64,000 nt of DNA, taken from contig NZ_CP085305.1 in the NCBI RefSeq assembly GCF_020700235.1, forward strand, positions 124,001 through 188,000. Direction: 5' to 3'. Positions 63,517-64,000 of the stretch are shown one piece after another (positions within the stretch are counted from its first letter, which is position 1; each line of letters starts with the position of its first letter). The position numbers and the translations under genes are program-made. The stretch comes from Haladaptatus pallidirubidus (lineage in GTDB: Archaea > Halobacteriota > Halobacteria > Halobacteriales > Haladaptataceae). The notes beneath the pieces were generated by a model. The model made no database searches and was not told the DNA's origin. It saw only the letters and a program-made list of their open reading frames with translations.

Positions 63517-64000
63517 ACTAATGTTCGATCGGTATTTGATTCCTGTCTCGGTGGTTCGGTGAGACTGACTCTGCTCGTCAATTACTTAAGAACGGCGTCG
63601 GGATCGAACGATACGTCCTTCCTGATTATTTTGAGTATTGAATGGTGGCACTGATTTCTTATACCTTCTCTGCATTCGGAAGCAGCGCTTTCGATCCAAT
63701 TTATCAGTTTGTTCAGTTGTTGCGGTTATAGAAGGGGTGTATTTAGCACGCGTCCCCTCTCATTCGTTGTGATTATTTGGTTACTCGTCTCACACATACA
63801 CTCGGCGTGATGCGTGGCCGAGAGGTTGAGAGAACGCACCACCCCGTCATATCGAGCGGGTTAAACGCTTTGCACACCATTGAGGAAGATGGGAGTTCGG
63901 AGAGGTTGATCGTGTTCCGGATACGAGACATTTCGATAAGTTCGTCAGGAAGCATCCGATAAGTTTCCGCACTTTGAGACAGAAAAAGACGATGTGTTGG
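63517..64000. other. Intergenic region to window edge
   Basis: Promoter region of the FetA-like gene, then about 400 bp without a supportable gene. A minus-strand frame at 63773-63955 (MLPDELIEMSRIRNTINLSE at its start) looks coding-like but is short and unrecognised. Confidence 0.35.

Noticed and set aside
1..64000. tRNA or rRNA genes
   Set aside because: No T-loop (GGTTCGAATCC-like) sequence with a matching acceptor stem, and no rRNA-like segment, was found by eye.

Overview
The window reads as a haloarchaeon (class Halobacteria). Its proteins are acidic, many genes start leaderless about 25-32 nt downstream of a TATA box, and it carries a Tat lipoprotein signal, an RdfA/SMC-related gene pair, an HTH_10 regulator and a DUF7837-like zinc-ribbon peptide. 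No rRNA, tRNA, CRISPR array or intact insertion sequence was found. All function calls come from reading sequence motifs; no database search was run.

Most of the window is accessory carboxylic-acid and sugar-acid catabolism built from repeated families: three Gfo/Idh/MocA dehydrogenases, four enolase-superfamily dehydratases, three fumarylacetoacetate hydrolase (FAH) family enzymes, LarA-like racemases, and four IclR regulators (one cut by the window edge). Layout: (1) 1-6.6 kb: IclR 5' end, two divergent Gfo/Idh genes, a LarA-like gene, a frameshifted FAH gene and a broken enolase-superfamily gene. (2) 6.6-12 kb: AT-rich island with intact rdfA and the SMC-related gene, flanked by fragments of other SMC-related copies. 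(3) 12-24 kb: IclR, enolase-superfamily gene, decayed LarA-like gene, LutC-like and LutB/LutA-like proteins, a UxaA-type dehydratase split over three overlapping genes, an MFS transporter and an Nramp-fold transporter. (4) 24.5-33.5 kb: decayed SMP-30 lactonase, FAH, Gfo/Idh, a stop-interrupted enolase-superfamily gene, HpcH/HpaI aldolase, a 2-keto-3-deoxypentonate-dehydratase-like FAH gene, a xylonate-dehydratase-like gene and an aldehyde dehydrogenase. Together these resemble an oxidative (Weimberg-type) pentose or sugar-acid route.

(5) 34-39 kb: decayed M20 amidohydrolase, sodium:solute symporter, intact M20 hydantoinase/carbamoylase-type enzyme and IclR. (6) 39.8-58.3 kb: IclR, two M29-like metalloenzymes, PrpF isomerase, fumarate-reductase-type flavoprotein, tripartite tricarboxylate transporter (TctCBA), DASS/SLC13 carrier, UspA, SDR, MmgE/PrpD, GlcD-like oxidase and a BASS-type carrier. 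This looks like uptake and breakdown of a tricarboxylate or unsaturated polycarboxylate. A 17-bp palindrome occurs twice before the IclR gene and once in the divergent flavoprotein/M29-like promoter, a likely regulon. (7) 59-64 kb: housekeeping-like genes: HTH_10 regulator, small membrane protein, methyltransferase, CBS protein and a FetAB-like ABC transporter.

The window is rich in broken genes. Some are extensively decayed (LarA-like, SMP-30, M20, SMC-related fragments). Others carry single lesions (FAH at 4.4 kb; TAA codons in two enolase-superfamily genes) that sequencing error could also explain.
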